From: Bryobacteraceae bacterium
GTDB lineage: Bacteria > Acidobacteriota > Terriglobia > Bryobacterales > Bryobacteraceae
Direction: 5' to 3'
Assembly: GCA_947458745.1 (NCBI GenBank)
Contig: CANGYQ010000004.1
Span: 186,001-250,000 of the forward strand
Length of the DNA stretch: 64,000 nucleotides
Position numbers and translations under genes: made by a program. The notes beneath the pieces were generated by a model. The model did not search any database, was not told where the DNA came from, and saw nothing but the letters and a program-made list of their open reading frames with translations. How positions within the stretch are numbered: the first letter of the stretch is position 1; every line of letters begins with the position of its first letter. Shown here one piece after another: positions 40,981 to 49,749 of this stretch.

Positions 40981-41068
40981 CAGCCCCGCGGCGCGACGCC
41001 CGAGCCGGCGGGAGCCCGGCCCCAACAACTTGCCGTTTCCGCGAGTCTTCGTCCCGCAGCGCCGGAAC

Positions 41069-43639
41069 TTACTGGCTGCGGAGGGCGATGGCCGGATCGA
41101 TCAGCACTGCCCGGATGACGGGGAGTAATGTTCCGCCGATGGTCATCACCATTGCCAGGGCCACCGCCGCACTCAGCGTATACAGGTCATATGGCGATAT
41201 CCCGGCCAGCAGACTTTCCATCGTCCGGCCAAGCACCCAAGCCATTCCCAAGCCCAGCCCCGAGCCCGCCACGCTGAGCGCCAACCCCTCTCCGAACACC
41301 AACGTCGCGATCTGACTAGTCTGTGCACCCAGGGCACGCCGGAGGCCCATTTCGGGAATGCGCTGCTCCAGGGAGAACGACAGCAATCCATGGATGCCAA
41401 TCGCCGCCAGCAGAAAGGCGGCCAGGGCAAAGCTGGCGATCACCCACACCTGCGTCCGCCGCGTGGCCGTTTCGTCTTCCACCAGCGCTGTCAGGGACTG
41501 GACGTCGGAGATGGGCTGCGCGGGGTCGGCCCGGGCCACGATGCGGCGGATCTCGGGCAGGTGCACCATGGGATCACTACTGGCCCTCACCACGAAGTCC
41601 TTCGGCGCGAACCAAAAGAAGGCATTGTCGGGTATCTGCGAGTGGGCAAAGTACATCACGGGCTCAATATTGCGTTCCATGCCGCGGAAACGGACATCGC
41701 CGACGACGCCCACGACGGTGAACTGTAGATCGCCGAAGCGGACGCCAAAGCTCTTGCCGAGGCCGCTTTCGCCTGGCCAATTCTCTCGCATAAAGGCTTC
41801 GCTGACCACCGCCACCCGCAACGTGCGGGCGTCATCGGAATCCTGAATATCCCGCCCCCGCAGCAGGGGGATGCGCATGGTGTCAAAGTAGCCCGGGGCG
41901 ACAAAGCGGGCGGCGGCGTTGACCTTGCTCTCTTGGCCGGAGACGATGGGCGGCCACAGCCCTCCCCGAAAATCGCCCAGGGGCCGGAAGCTGATGACGC
42001 TAGCCTGCTGTATGCCGGGTAAGGCACGCAGTTCGCCCAACACGTTCTGGTAGAACCGTTCGCGGAGCGCGGTGCTGGCGTACTTGGGCATCGGCAAGGA
42101 CGTGCGGAACGCCAGGGCGTGGCTGGTGGCAAATCCGGGGTTGGTGTTCTGCACGCGCAGCAGCGCGCGCAGCAACAGGCCCGTGGAACTGATCAGCGCA
42201 ATGGAGGCGGCCACCTGAGCCACCACCAGCAACCGCCGCACGCGGTCCTTACGGACGCCGGTGGCCGAACGCAAAGCCAGTTGTCCCCGAGTGGAGCGGA
42301 GGGCCGGCAGCACTCCGAAGCCCAACGCCGTCAGTCCCGTAGCCAGCAGTGCGAAAAACAGCAGCCGCCCATCCGCGCTGGGTATCGCGGCCACTGGAAG
42401 CGTGGAGGGCGCCAACCGGACCAATAGTGGAATCACCGCCAGCGCGAGCGCCGTTCCAGCCACGCCGCCGATCCCCGCCAGTAACAAGCTCTCGGTTAGC
42501 AACTGGCGCACCAGCCGGGCCCGCCCTGCGCCCAGCGCCAGCCGGATCGCGATCTCTCCTTGCCGCGCGGCCGAACGGGCCAGGAACAGGTTGGCCAGAT
42601 TGGTCATCGCAATCAGCAGGACAAACAGCGCTGCCGCGATCAGAATGCCCAGCATCGTACGCGTGCGGGTGGTCAGTTCGTCGCGCAGGCCCATGGCGGT
42701 GGCGCTAACGTTCTCCAGCTCCTGGGGATACTGCGCCGCCAGATTCGCCGCGATGGTCCGCATCTCCTGTTGCGCCGATTCCAGGCTGACGCCGTCGCGC
42801 AGCCGGGCCGTGACGGACAGGAAGTTGTTGCGGCGGTCGGCATAGACCTCGTTGTCGAACCGCATCGCGGTCCACATCTGCACTTCGCGGGCGGGAAAAT
42901 TGAAGTGCGGCGGCATGACGCCGATCACCGCATAGGGTTGCCCGTCGAACAGGAGTTGCCGGCCCAGCACGTTGGGATCTCCGCCGAAGCGGCGCTGCCA
43001 GTAGCCGTAGCTCAACACGACGGTTCCGGGCGCGCCCGGCCGGTCGTCCTCTTCCAGCATGGTGCGGCCCAACAGCGGCGCCACGCCCAGCAGGGGGAAC
43101 AGGCTGGCGTTGACGGAGGCGCCCTCCAGCCGCTCCGGCTCACCGGCGCCGGACAGATTGACGGACAAACCCCGGACCGCGGCCATTTGGGAGAAACTGC
43201 GGCTGGCGGCTTTCCAATCCCGGTAGTTTGCCGGCGAGACGTCAATGTTTGAAAAACCACGGGTGGGCTGGCTTTCCCAGATCTTGACGATCCGTTCGGG
43301 ATCGGCAAAGGGCAGCGGGCGGACCAACACATGGTCGGCAATGGAGAACACCGAAGTCGCCGCGGCGATCCCCAGGGCGCTGACGGCAATCGCCGCCAAA
43401 CTGAACCCCGGAGAGCGGCGCGCCGTGCGCCAGGCATACCGCGTGTCCTGCACCAGGAGAGACCAGTGGGTGGCCAGGCCCGTCAGGACAATGTCGCTGA
43501 TGGCGTCCATCCACACCCCGATCCGGCCCCAGCCCTGGGCGTGCGCCAGCCGCCGCTGGTGCACACCTTCCATTTCGCGGCTGTACTCTTCACGGAAGGA
43601 AGCCGGACAGATCCACAGCAGCATTCGATAGAACCACAT
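41069..43639 (-). CDS. FtsX/MacB-type ABC permease, acidobacterial duplicated orphan permease
   Basis: An 856-residue membrane protein. A short N-terminal module (LLWICPASFREEYSREME) is followed by a first MacB-like periplasmic domain and FtsX core (DTRYAWRTARRSPGFSLAAIAVSALGIAA; LFVLLIAMTNLANLFLARSA), then a second copy (FALAAFLLAAIGIHGLLSFSLEQR; MGLRRALGA). This duplicated layout without a linked ATPase, next to a PadR gene, is characteristic of Acidobacteria. The function of these proteins is unknown; MacB relatives transmit force to move substrates from the periplasm. The PadR gene lies three bases upstream, so both form one unit. Confidence 0.9.
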   Translation of the reverse strand: MWFYRMLLWICPASFREEYSREMEGVHQRRLAHAQGWGRIGVWMDAISDIVLTGLATHWSLLVQDTRYAWRTARRSPGFSLAAIAVSALGIAAATSVFSIADHVLVRPLPFADPERIVKIWESQPTRGFSNIDVSPANYRDWKAASRSFSQMAAVRGLSVNLSGAGEPERLEGASVNASLFPLLGVAPLLGRTMLEEDDRPGAPGTVVLSYGYWQRRFGGDPNVLGRQLLFDGQPYAVIGVMPPHFNFPAREVQMWTAMRFDNEVYADRRNNFLSVTARLRDGVSLESAQQEMRTIAANLAAQYPQELENVSATAMGLRDELTTRTRTMLGILIAAALFVLLIAMTNLANLFLARSAARQGEIAIRLALGAGRARLVRQLLTESLLLAGIGGVAGTALALAVIPLLVRLAPSTLPVAAIPSADGRLLFFALLATGLTALGFGVLPALRSTRGQLALRSATGVRKDRVRRLLVVAQVAASIALISSTGLLLRALLRVQNTNPGFATSHALAFRTSLPMPKYASTALRERFYQNVLGELRALPGIQQASVISFRPLGDFRGGLWPPIVSGQESKVNAAARFVAPGYFDTMRIPLLRGRDIQDSDDARTLRVAVVSEAFMRENWPGESGLGKSFGVRFGDLQFTVVGVVGDVRFRGMERNIEPVMYFAHSQIPDNAFFWFAPKDFVVRASSDPMVHLPEIRRIVARADPAQPISDVQSLTALVEDETATRRTQVWVIASFALAAFLLAAIGIHGLLSFSLEQRIPEMGLRRALGAQTSQIATLVFGEGLALSVAGSGLGLGMAWVLGRTMESLLAGISPYDLYTLSAAVALAMVMTIGGTLLPVIRAVLIDPAIALRSQ

Positions 43640-43642
43640 AGG

Positions 43643-43990
43643 TTACGGCCTCCCCGGCGCCAGGCCCAGCGCCCGGGCCTGCTCCACCAGGCTGGCGAAG
43701 CGCTGACTTTCGGCCTTCGCCACTTGGCGTCCAAATGGCGTAATGCGGTAGTAGCGGCGGCGTTCATCGTCAAATTCGGGCGCCGGCCGCTCGTCGGTTT
43801 CGACAATCAGATCCTGCTCCACCATGCGTTGGATGGACCGGTACAGCGTCCCGGCGCTTAAGCGGAGCGTGCCGCCGGTGCGCACTTCGATGTCGCGGAT
43901 GATCGCGTAGCCATGCCGGTCTTGATCCGCCACAGCCAACAGGATGTGAAACGTAGCAGCCGGGAGCGGCAGCAAAGCTTCGGGATTCAT
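43643..43990 (-). CDS. PadR-family transcriptional regulator
   Basis: A 115-residue winged-helix regulator: ATFHILLAVADQDRHGYAIIRDIEVRTGG, then LSAGTLYRSIQRMVEQDLI, and RRRYYRITPFGRQVAKAE in the wing. It lies three bases upstream of the duplicated permease gene and almost certainly controls it and itself. TATAAT (reverse strand, 43997-44002) lies 6 bases before the ATG, with GGGAG in between, so the transcript may be leaderless or have a minimal leader. Confidence 0.92.
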   Translation of the reverse strand: MNPEALLPLPAATFHILLAVADQDRHGYAIIRDIEVRTGGTLRLSAGTLYRSIQRMVEQDLIVETDERPAPEFDDERRRYYRITPFGRQVAKAESQRFASLVEQARALGLAPGRP

Positions 43991-43996
43991 GCTCCC

Positions 43997-44024
43997 ATTA
44001 TAGCCATAGTGGATATATCTATAC
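43997..44024 (-). promoter_or_regulatory. padR promoter with AT-rich repeat
   Basis: On the minus strand a perfect TATAAT (43997-44002) stands 6 bases from the padR ATG. Just upstream is an AT-rich stretch on an otherwise GC-rich background, including ATAG-TGGATATAT-CTAT around 44006-44022, a possible binding site for PadR itself. Confidence 0.45.
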
Positions 44025-44178
44025 CGGCTAGACGCGCCGTTCGCCCCGGCGGTGGCTCGCCTGGCCCCAATGTTGGCCTGGAGCAGAAGTCCAACCGCAA
44101 GCCGCTCCGTGACGGATGGTCCAGCGGCCTGATGAAAGAACGGTTAGGATCTAGCTCGCGGACTGTTAAGATAGAGCT

Positions 44179-44388
44179 ATGGACGGCGCCCTGAGTAACA
44201 AGCCACGAGCCACGGCCGTACCCGTGCCGCCCCCAGCAAAGGTGAAGGCGGCCAAATGTCCTGTTTGCGGAGCGGCGGCCTCGACGCTGCCCTCCACCAA
44301 CGATGCGGAGGGCTTGTGCTGGATCTGCCGGCGCTTGAAGATCAGTGCGTGGCGCGATGCCGATTCAAGCCTCGGCGCACCCGAGTAA
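44179..44388 (+). CDS. Small Cys-rich protein, 69 residues
   Basis: A short protein with a Pro/Ala-rich start, then KCPVCGAAAS and GLCWICRRLK, two Cys pairs about 20 residues apart that could bind zinc. It faces the convergent ornithine cyclodeaminase-like gene. The ribosome-binding site is weak, so the call rests on the paired Cys motifs and the intact frame. Not assigned to a family. It is a candidate relative in style, not clearly in sequence, of the protein at 40747. Confidence 0.5.
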   Translation: MDGALSNKPRATAVPVPPPAKVKAAKCPVCGAAASTLPSTNDAEGLCWICRRLKISAWRDADSSLGAPE

Positions 44389-44426
44389 GCGCCGTAGCCT
44401 CCGGGCGGGCGGTCCTGCGTGAGGCC

Positions 44427-45272
44427 TTAGCGGGCCATCTGCTCATAGACGTAGCCCGCCACGGCCACATCTTCCAGACACAACCCGACTGACTTGAACA
44501 CCGTCACCCGGTCCGGCTGCCAGGACGGCGCCAGATCCTTCAACTCGATCACCCGGGCCCAGTCCACGTTGGCCATCAGCAGATCCCCCGCCTCATCTTG
44601 CGCCGCTTCCAGCGCATCCACGGCAAGAATGCTGGCCTGTTGAACCAGTTCCCCCGGCAACTCACGCTTGGTCCGATAGTTTGACCCGACAGCATTGACG
44701 TGGGCACCGGGCTTCACCCAGGCCGCCTCCAGCACCGGATCCTTGGCCCAGGTGGCAGTGCAGATGATGTCAGCCCCGCGGACGCACTCTTCGGCTGACC
44801 GACAATTCACTTGCTTAGACCGGCTCCAGGAGCGCACTTCGGTGATCCCGGGCCGCACACTACGGACGGCGTCGATCTGGCTGGCCGCCTGGAAGCCGGT
44901 GCCGATGACGGCCAGCACCTTTGCTTCGGGATGGGCCAGCAGATCGGTGGCCACGCCGGAGGTGGCTCCGGTGCGGATCTGGCCGAGCCAGTTGGCCTCA
45001 AACAATGCCAGGGGCTGCGCGGTTTCGGCGCTGTAGAGCATGAAGTGGAAGGCGTAGCCGGTGGGTGAAGTCGAGTAGAACTTGGTGCCGAAGTACTTCC
45101 CCACGGCCCCGGCCATGGAGTGGAGGCCGACCCCGTTGGGCAGTGTCAGCCGCCGCCGGATCTGATTCACCGCGCGGCCGGTACGCAACTCCGCAAAAGC
45201 ATGCCGGACCAGCCGCACCGCTTCATTCATCGGCAGCAGGTGGCGGACGTCTTCTTCACTGATGTGGATCAT
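44427..45272 (-). CDS. Ornithine cyclodeaminase/mu-crystallin family protein
   Basis: A 281-residue NAD(P)-binding protein: MIHISEEDVRHLLPMNEAVRLV at the start, KFYSTSP, then the Rossmann loop VIGTGFQAASQ, GADIICTATW, HVNAVGSN, and SVGLCLEDVAVA. These are family hallmarks. Members include ornithine cyclodeaminase, alanine dehydrogenase and ketimine reductase; substrate cannot be chosen by eye. It is about 40 residues shorter than typical, mainly in the N-terminal half. ATG 45272 is chosen, with in-frame GTG 45275 and TTG 45278 as alternatives. Confidence 0.85.
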   Translation of the reverse strand: MIHISEEDVRHLLPMNEAVRLVRHAFAELRTGRAVNQIRRRLTLPNGVGLHSMAGAVGKYFGTKFYSTSPTGYAFHFMLYSAETAQPLALFEANWLGQIRTGATSGVATDLLAHPEAKVLAVIGTGFQAASQIDAVRSVRPGITEVRSWSRSKQVNCRSAEECVRGADIICTATWAKDPVLEAAWVKPGAHVNAVGSNYRTKRELPGELVQQASILAVDALEAAQDEAGDLLMANVDWARVIELKDLAPSWQPDRVTVFKSVGLCLEDVAVAGYVYEQMAR

Positions 45273-45313
45273 CACCAACCATCGTACCCTCGCTACCGGC
45301 GGCGGGGGTGGAG

Positions 45314-45817
45314 CTAGGCCGTGGCGGGCGCGTCCATGCCCATCCAGAGATTTGCCGTGCCCAGTTCCTCACGGCCGCAGGCTTTCAAGTAGCAGAACAG
45401 CTGTGTGCGATAGGCGGCGTGGCCGGAAAGAACCATCGACACCAGCATGGCTCCGCGCAGGAACCTGGTGCCAAACATTTCAATCTCGCCCTGAAGTTCT
45501 TCGTCCGAAAAGCCATTGATGGCTTGCGCGTAGAAGGCACTTTGCGACTCCAGGCTCTTCACCACGCCTTCAAAATCCAGGGCGTCAGCGGCGGCAGTAC
45601 CGGCGTTCCACTGGTCCATCAGGAAGCTGCCCGCCTTGATCGAGGGAACCAGCACCGGGCCCATCACGGTGAGGTAACGAAGCAACTCCATGGTGCTCCG
45701 CTGCTTGGGCGTCGGACGGTAGTCCAGCATCTCGGGCTTTACCTTGGAGCAGAGATGAAGCAGAATGCGGATCTCATCCTGAAGGCATCCGATCAATTGT
45801 TGTTTGGAAAGAACCAT
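45314..45817 (-). CDS. DinB-like four-helix protein
   Basis: A 167-residue helical protein. The first helix (LSKQQLIGCLQDEIRILLHLC), the segment MLDYRPTPKQRSTMELLRYL, and the last helix with SGHAAYRTQLFCYLKACG match the layout of the DinB/YfiT group, which binds a metal through three His. Two likely His ligands are visible (in LLHLC and SGHAAYR); the third is not obvious. Family members include thiol-dependent transferases, but the function here is unknown. It is followed by the ornithine cyclodeaminase-like gene on the same strand. Confidence 0.7.
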   Translation of the reverse strand: MVLSKQQLIGCLQDEIRILLHLCSKVKPEMLDYRPTPKQRSTMELLRYLTVMGPVLVPSIKAGSFLMDQWNAGTAAADALDFEGVVKSLESQSAFYAQAINGFSDEELQGEIEMFGTRFLRGAMLVSMVLSGHAAYRTQLFCYLKACGREELGTANLWMGMDAPATA

Positions 45818-45866
45818 AGCTCCTCAGAATAACCTGTCTGGCCCGCCGAGGCTTCTGAAAACCAAA

Positions 45867-45898
45867 GGCCCCTTCTGCCGTGAGTGGCAAAAGGGGCT
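45867..45898 (-). terminator. Intrinsic terminator after aceE
   Basis: Arms at 45867-45879 (GGCCCCTTCTGCC) and 45886-45898 (GGCAAAAGGGGCT) pair at 11 of 13 positions around a six-base loop. On the minus strand the stem is followed by TTTGGTTTT. It lies 30 bases beyond the aceE stop codon. Confidence 0.65.
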
Positions 45899-45928
45899 CC
45901 GGAGTTCCAGGAAGTGAGGCGCGGAAAG

Positions 45929-48610
45929 CTACTTCTTTACCGGGTTGACCGACTCAGGGTCAATCCCCAGTTCCTTCAAAGCTGCCGCAGCCTTGGAGGC
46001 GTCATACCAGTTCCAGCGGCTGAGCTTGGACAGCGCCGCGCCGACGATACTATCGGCATCAATCTCAAAGTGGCGGCGGAGATGTTCGCGGTTGTCTGAG
46101 CGGCCGAAGCCGTCGGTACCGAGGGTTTCCAGACGGCCCGGGAGCCACTGGGACAACTGGTCAGCCAGCAACTTCATGTAGTCAGAGGAGGCGACGATGG
46201 GACCATCCTGGCCGTCCATGACCTGCTGGATGTAGGGGCGCTTGGGAGCCTGGTCGGGGTGCAGGCGGTTCCACCGCTCGCATTCCAGCGCTTCGCGGCG
46301 CAGTTCGTTGTAGCTGGTGACGCTCCAGACATCGGCCTGGACGCCAAACTTCTCGGCCAGCATCGTTTGGGCCTTCAAGGCATCGTTCAACATCGGGCCG
46401 CTGCCCCACAGGTGGATATTGGCCTTGCCACCCGGGGCGGAACGGTACTTATAGATACCCTTCAGGATGCCTTCTTCCAGGTTCGCAATGCCTTCGGGCA
46501 TGGGCGGCTGGACGTAGTTCTCATTGTAGATGGTGATGTAGTAGAAGCAGTCTTCTGAATTCTGGTACATCCGCTTGATGCCATCACGGATGATCACGGC
46601 CAGCTCAAAAGCGTAGGCGGGATCATAGGTGATGCAGGTGGGGACGGTGGAGAACAGGATGTGGCTGTGGCCGTCCTGGTGCTGCAAGCCTTCGCCTAGA
46701 ATCGTGGTGCGTCCGGCGGTGCCGCCCATCAGGAAGCCCTTGCCACGCGAATCGCCAAACGCCCACACCAGATCGCCCACGCGCTGGAAGCCGAACATCG
46801 AATAGTAGGTGTAGAACGGGATCATCGGCACGCCATAGTTGGCGTACGAGGTTCCGGCGGCGGTGAACGTCGCCATGGAGCCGGCCTCGGTGATGCCCTC
46901 CTCCATGATCTGGCCGTCTTTAGCTTCCTTGTAGTAGAGCAGCATGTCGCTGTCGACCGGCTTGTACAGCTGGCCTTGGCTGGCGTAGATGCCGCACTCA
47001 CGGAACAGGGACTCCATGCCGAACGTGCGCGCTTCATCCGGGATAATCGGCACCACGAACTTGCCAATCTGTGGATCCTTGATCAGCGTCTTCAGCACGC
47101 CCACAAAGGCGGCCGTGGTGGACGCTTCGCGGGTACCGGAACCCTTCAGCGAGTCGCGGAACGCATCGAGCGGCGGTGCCGTGATGGTGATCGCCTTCGG
47201 GTGCCGGGACGGCACCGGACCACCCATGGCGGCCGACCGTTCCCGAAGGTACTTCATCTCCGGGGTCTCTTCCGGCGCGCGGTAGAAACCGATGTCCTTG
47301 ACGATGCCATCCGGCACCGGGATCTGCAGGCGGCGGACGACGTATTCCAGTTCGTCCTCGTTCAGCTTCTTTTGCTGGTGGGTGACGTTCTTGCCTTCGC
47401 CGGCTTCGCCCAGGCCGTAGCCCTTCACCGTCTTGGCGAGCACGACCGTCGGCTGGCCCTTGGTTTCCGTGGCGCGCTTGTAGGCATTGTAGACCTTCAG
47501 CGGATCGTGGCCGCCGCGGCGGAGATTGGCGATCTCGTCGTCGGTCATGTCGGCTACCAGTTCGGCCAACTCCGGATACTTACCGAAGAACTCGCGGCGC
47601 GCGTAAGCCGCGCCACGGGCCTTGAAGTTCTGGTATTCGCCGTCGACGCATTCGGCCAGGCGCTTCACCAGCAAGCCGGAGCGGTCCTTGGCGAACAGCT
47701 TGTCCCACTCACTGCCCCACAGCACTTTGATCACGTTCCAGCCCGCGCCACGGAAGGCGCTTTCCAGTTCGCGGACGATAGAGCCGTTGCCGCGGACCGG
47801 GCCGTCAAGCCGCTGCAGGTTGCAGTTGACGACAAAGATCAGGTTGTCCAGCTTCTCGCGGGAGGCGAGCGTCAGTGCGCCCAGGCTCTCCGGCTCATCC
47901 GTTTCGCCATCGCCCAGGAAGGCCCAAATCTTGCGGCCGGTCTCCGGGATGATGCCGCGGTTCTCGAGGTACCGCATGAACCGCGCGTGATAGATCGCAT
48001 TGATCGGGCCCAAGCCCATCGACACGGTGGGGAACTGCCAAAAGTCGGGCATCAGCCACGGGTGCGGATAGCTGGACAGGCCCGGCGTGTCGCGCAGTTC
48101 GTGGCGGAAGTTCTTCAGGTGTTGCTCCGAGAGCCGGCCTTCGAGGAACGCGCGAGCATAGATGCCCGGCGAAGCGTGGCCCTGGAAGTAGACGAAGTCG
48201 CCCGGCTGGTCGCCATGGGAACCGTGGAAGAAGTGGTTGAAGCCCACTTCCGCCAGCGTCGCCAGTGAGGCGTAGGTGGAGATGTGACCGCCAATGTTGG
48301 CGTCGTACTTGTTGGCGCGGACCACCATGGACATGGCGTTCCAGCGGTTGATCGCCTCGATGCGCCGCTCCGTATCCATATCGCCCGGGTAAGGCAACTG
48401 CTGATCCACCGGGATGGTGTTGATATACGGTGTCGCGGTGGGCAGGGCGGGCGAAACGCCCAGGGCCCCGGCCTGCGTCAGCAACGTATTCAGCAGGAAC
48501 GCGGCCCGTTGGGAGCCGCCTTCCTCAACCACTTCACGCAGTGCTTCCAGCCATTCGCTGGTTTCTTGGGGATTTGCGTCGGAACGTACGTCAGGCTTGG
48601 TGGTGATCAT
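45929..48610 (-). CDS. aceE: Pyruvate dehydrogenase E1 component, homodimeric type
   Basis: An 893-residue thiamine-diphosphate enzyme that decarboxylates pyruvate and passes the acetyl group to E2 of the pyruvate dehydrogenase complex. It matches E. coli-type AceE in length and motifs: NRWNAMSMVVRANK, GGHISTYASLATLAEVGFNHFF, the ThDP motif GDGETDEPE running to NLIFVVNCNLQRLDGPVRGN, and VVLAKTVKGYGLG. The C-terminal domain follows. E2 and E3 genes are not adjacent. A terminator follows the gene, and the MutM-type gene lies 28 bases upstream on the same strand. Confidence 0.95.
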   Translation of the reverse strand: MITTKPDVRSDANPQETSEWLEALREVVEEGGSQRAAFLLNTLLTQAGALGVSPALPTATPYINTIPVDQQLPYPGDMDTERRIEAINRWNAMSMVVRANKYDANIGGHISTYASLATLAEVGFNHFFHGSHGDQPGDFVYFQGHASPGIYARAFLEGRLSEQHLKNFRHELRDTPGLSSYPHPWLMPDFWQFPTVSMGLGPINAIYHARFMRYLENRGIIPETGRKIWAFLGDGETDEPESLGALTLASREKLDNLIFVVNCNLQRLDGPVRGNGSIVRELESAFRGAGWNVIKVLWGSEWDKLFAKDRSGLLVKRLAECVDGEYQNFKARGAAYARREFFGKYPELAELVADMTDDEIANLRRGGHDPLKVYNAYKRATETKGQPTVVLAKTVKGYGLGEAGEGKNVTHQQKKLNEDELEYVVRRLQIPVPDGIVKDIGFYRAPEETPEMKYLRERSAAMGGPVPSRHPKAITITAPPLDAFRDSLKGSGTREASTTAAFVGVLKTLIKDPQIGKFVVPIIPDEARTFGMESLFRECGIYASQGQLYKPVDSDMLLYYKEAKDGQIMEEGITEAGSMATFTAAGTSYANYGVPMIPFYTYYSMFGFQRVGDLVWAFGDSRGKGFLMGGTAGRTTILGEGLQHQDGHSHILFSTVPTCITYDPAYAFELAVIIRDGIKRMYQNSEDCFYYITIYNENYVQPPMPEGIANLEEGILKGIYKYRSAPGGKANIHLWGSGPMLNDALKAQTMLAEKFGVQADVWSVTSYNELRREALECERWNRLHPDQAPKRPYIQQVMDGQDGPIVASSDYMKLLADQLSQWLPGRLETLGTDGFGRSDNREHLRRHFEIDADSIVGAALSKLSRWNWYDASKAAAALKELGIDPESVNPVKK

Positions 48611-48638
48611 CGTGGTGGGAGCAGGTTCTTTTCATAAT

Positions 48639-49532
48639 TTACCATGCGTTCTGCGCTGCTCCATTTCCTCCAATGACCGGGGCCAGTCCGAGCGCAGCAA
48701 AATGGGACAGCGAACGGTCCGCCAACAGGCGCCCGCCGGTCTGGCACGTGGGGCAATAGTTGGTCTCGTTTTCGGCGTAGCGGATGCGCTGGACCTTGGT
48801 TTGGCAGACCGGGCAAGGCTCACCAAAGCGGCCATGCACGGCCATTTCCGGACGGAAGGCGGTTACCTTTTCGGGAAAATCTTTGCTGCGCAACCGCTCG
48901 ATCCATAAGAGCAATGTTTCCCGCACGGCAGTGTGCAAGCGGTCCACTTCCGCGTCGGTCAGCTTTTGCGAAAGCGCAATCGGTGACAGACGCGCGGCGT
49001 GCAGAATCTCATCCGAGTACGCATTGCCGATGCCGCTGAACAAGTGCGGATCGGTGAGGCTACGCTTCAACGTATGGTTTTCGCTGCGCAATCGCGCCGC
49101 GAACGCAATCGCGGAGCATTCCAGTGGCTCAATGCCGCCGGGGTTGAGCGCTTGGGGATCACGAACCACCGCCAGCGACGCCCGCCGCTTGGTGCCGGCT
49201 TCGGTGAGCCGAAACGTACCGGTAGAAAAATCAAACGCCGCCAGATCGCGCCGCGTGAGTTTGGCCACTTTCTTCGAATCAACCGGATGCCAGTGCAGCC
49301 GCCCAGCGATCATCAGATGGATCACCAGCCAACAGCCATTGTCGAGGCCCACGGCGATTCGCTTGCCGATGCGCGGCAGCTCGATGACACATGCGCCAAA
49401 GGTGGCGGCGAGTGGGGGATCAATGGTGCGCAGCAGAAACGGCGAGCCGAGCCGCACGGTCTCGAGTGTCGCGACGCTGATCCGCGTTTCGAGCGCTTCC
49501 AGATAAGCCGTAATGTCTGGCAGCTCGGGCAT
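48639..49532 (-). CDS. Formamidopyrimidine-DNA glycosylase family (MutM/Nei)
   Basis: A 297-residue base-excision repair enzyme. It starts MPELPDITAYLEAL, giving the catalytic Pro2 and Glu3. The helix-two-turn-helix region is present (DPHLFSGIGNAYSDEILHAARLSP, Asn and Arg in place), and the C-terminal zinc finger has CPVC and CPTC. Such enzymes remove oxidised bases, 8-oxoguanine or oxidised pyrimidines, and nick the strand. Sequence MPELPD rather than MPELPEV makes the MutM/Nei choice uncertain. It lies just upstream of aceE. Confidence 0.9.
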   Translation of the reverse strand: MPELPDITAYLEALETRISVATLETVRLGSPFLLRTIDPPLAATFGACVIELPRIGKRIAVGLDNGCWLVIHLMIAGRLHWHPVDSKKVAKLTRRDLAAFDFSTGTFRLTEAGTKRRASLAVVRDPQALNPGGIEPLECSAIAFAARLRSENHTLKRSLTDPHLFSGIGNAYSDEILHAARLSPIALSQKLTDAEVDRLHTAVRETLLLWIERLRSKDFPEKVTAFRPEMAVHGRFGEPCPVCQTKVQRIRYAENETNYCPTCQTGGRLLADRSLSHFAALGLAPVIGGNGAAQNAW

Positions 49533-49697
49533 GGTGTCCTACATTGTGGCGAAGTTTTTGGCTGCGGTCGGCAGTGTGGACAGCGCAGGAAGCCCCGCTT
49601 GTAGCGACAGATTACGAACCGAATATACCGGGACTTACTCGTTCCCACTGGTTACTTGATAACGGAACATAGCGCATGCCGATTGGCCATCACCAGA

Positions 49698-49726
49698 AGT
49701 AAGCCCAACGCTGTGCCGGGCTTACT
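49698..49726 (-). terminator. Hairpin after the TonB-dependent receptor gene
   Basis: Perfect 9-base arms AGTAAGCCC (49698-49706) and GGGCTTACT (49718-49726) with an 11-base loop, 23 bases beyond the receptor stop codon. A T-rich run is lacking, so it may be a weak terminator or a stabilising hairpin. Confidence 0.5.
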
Positions 49727-49749
49727 AGGCTTTTGGTGAAGTGGCTTAC

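Noticed and set aside
46976-48268. 430-codon open frame on the plus strand opposite aceE
   Set aside because: High-G+C shadow of a certain gene; composition is Arg/His/Ala-biased with no recognisable motif.
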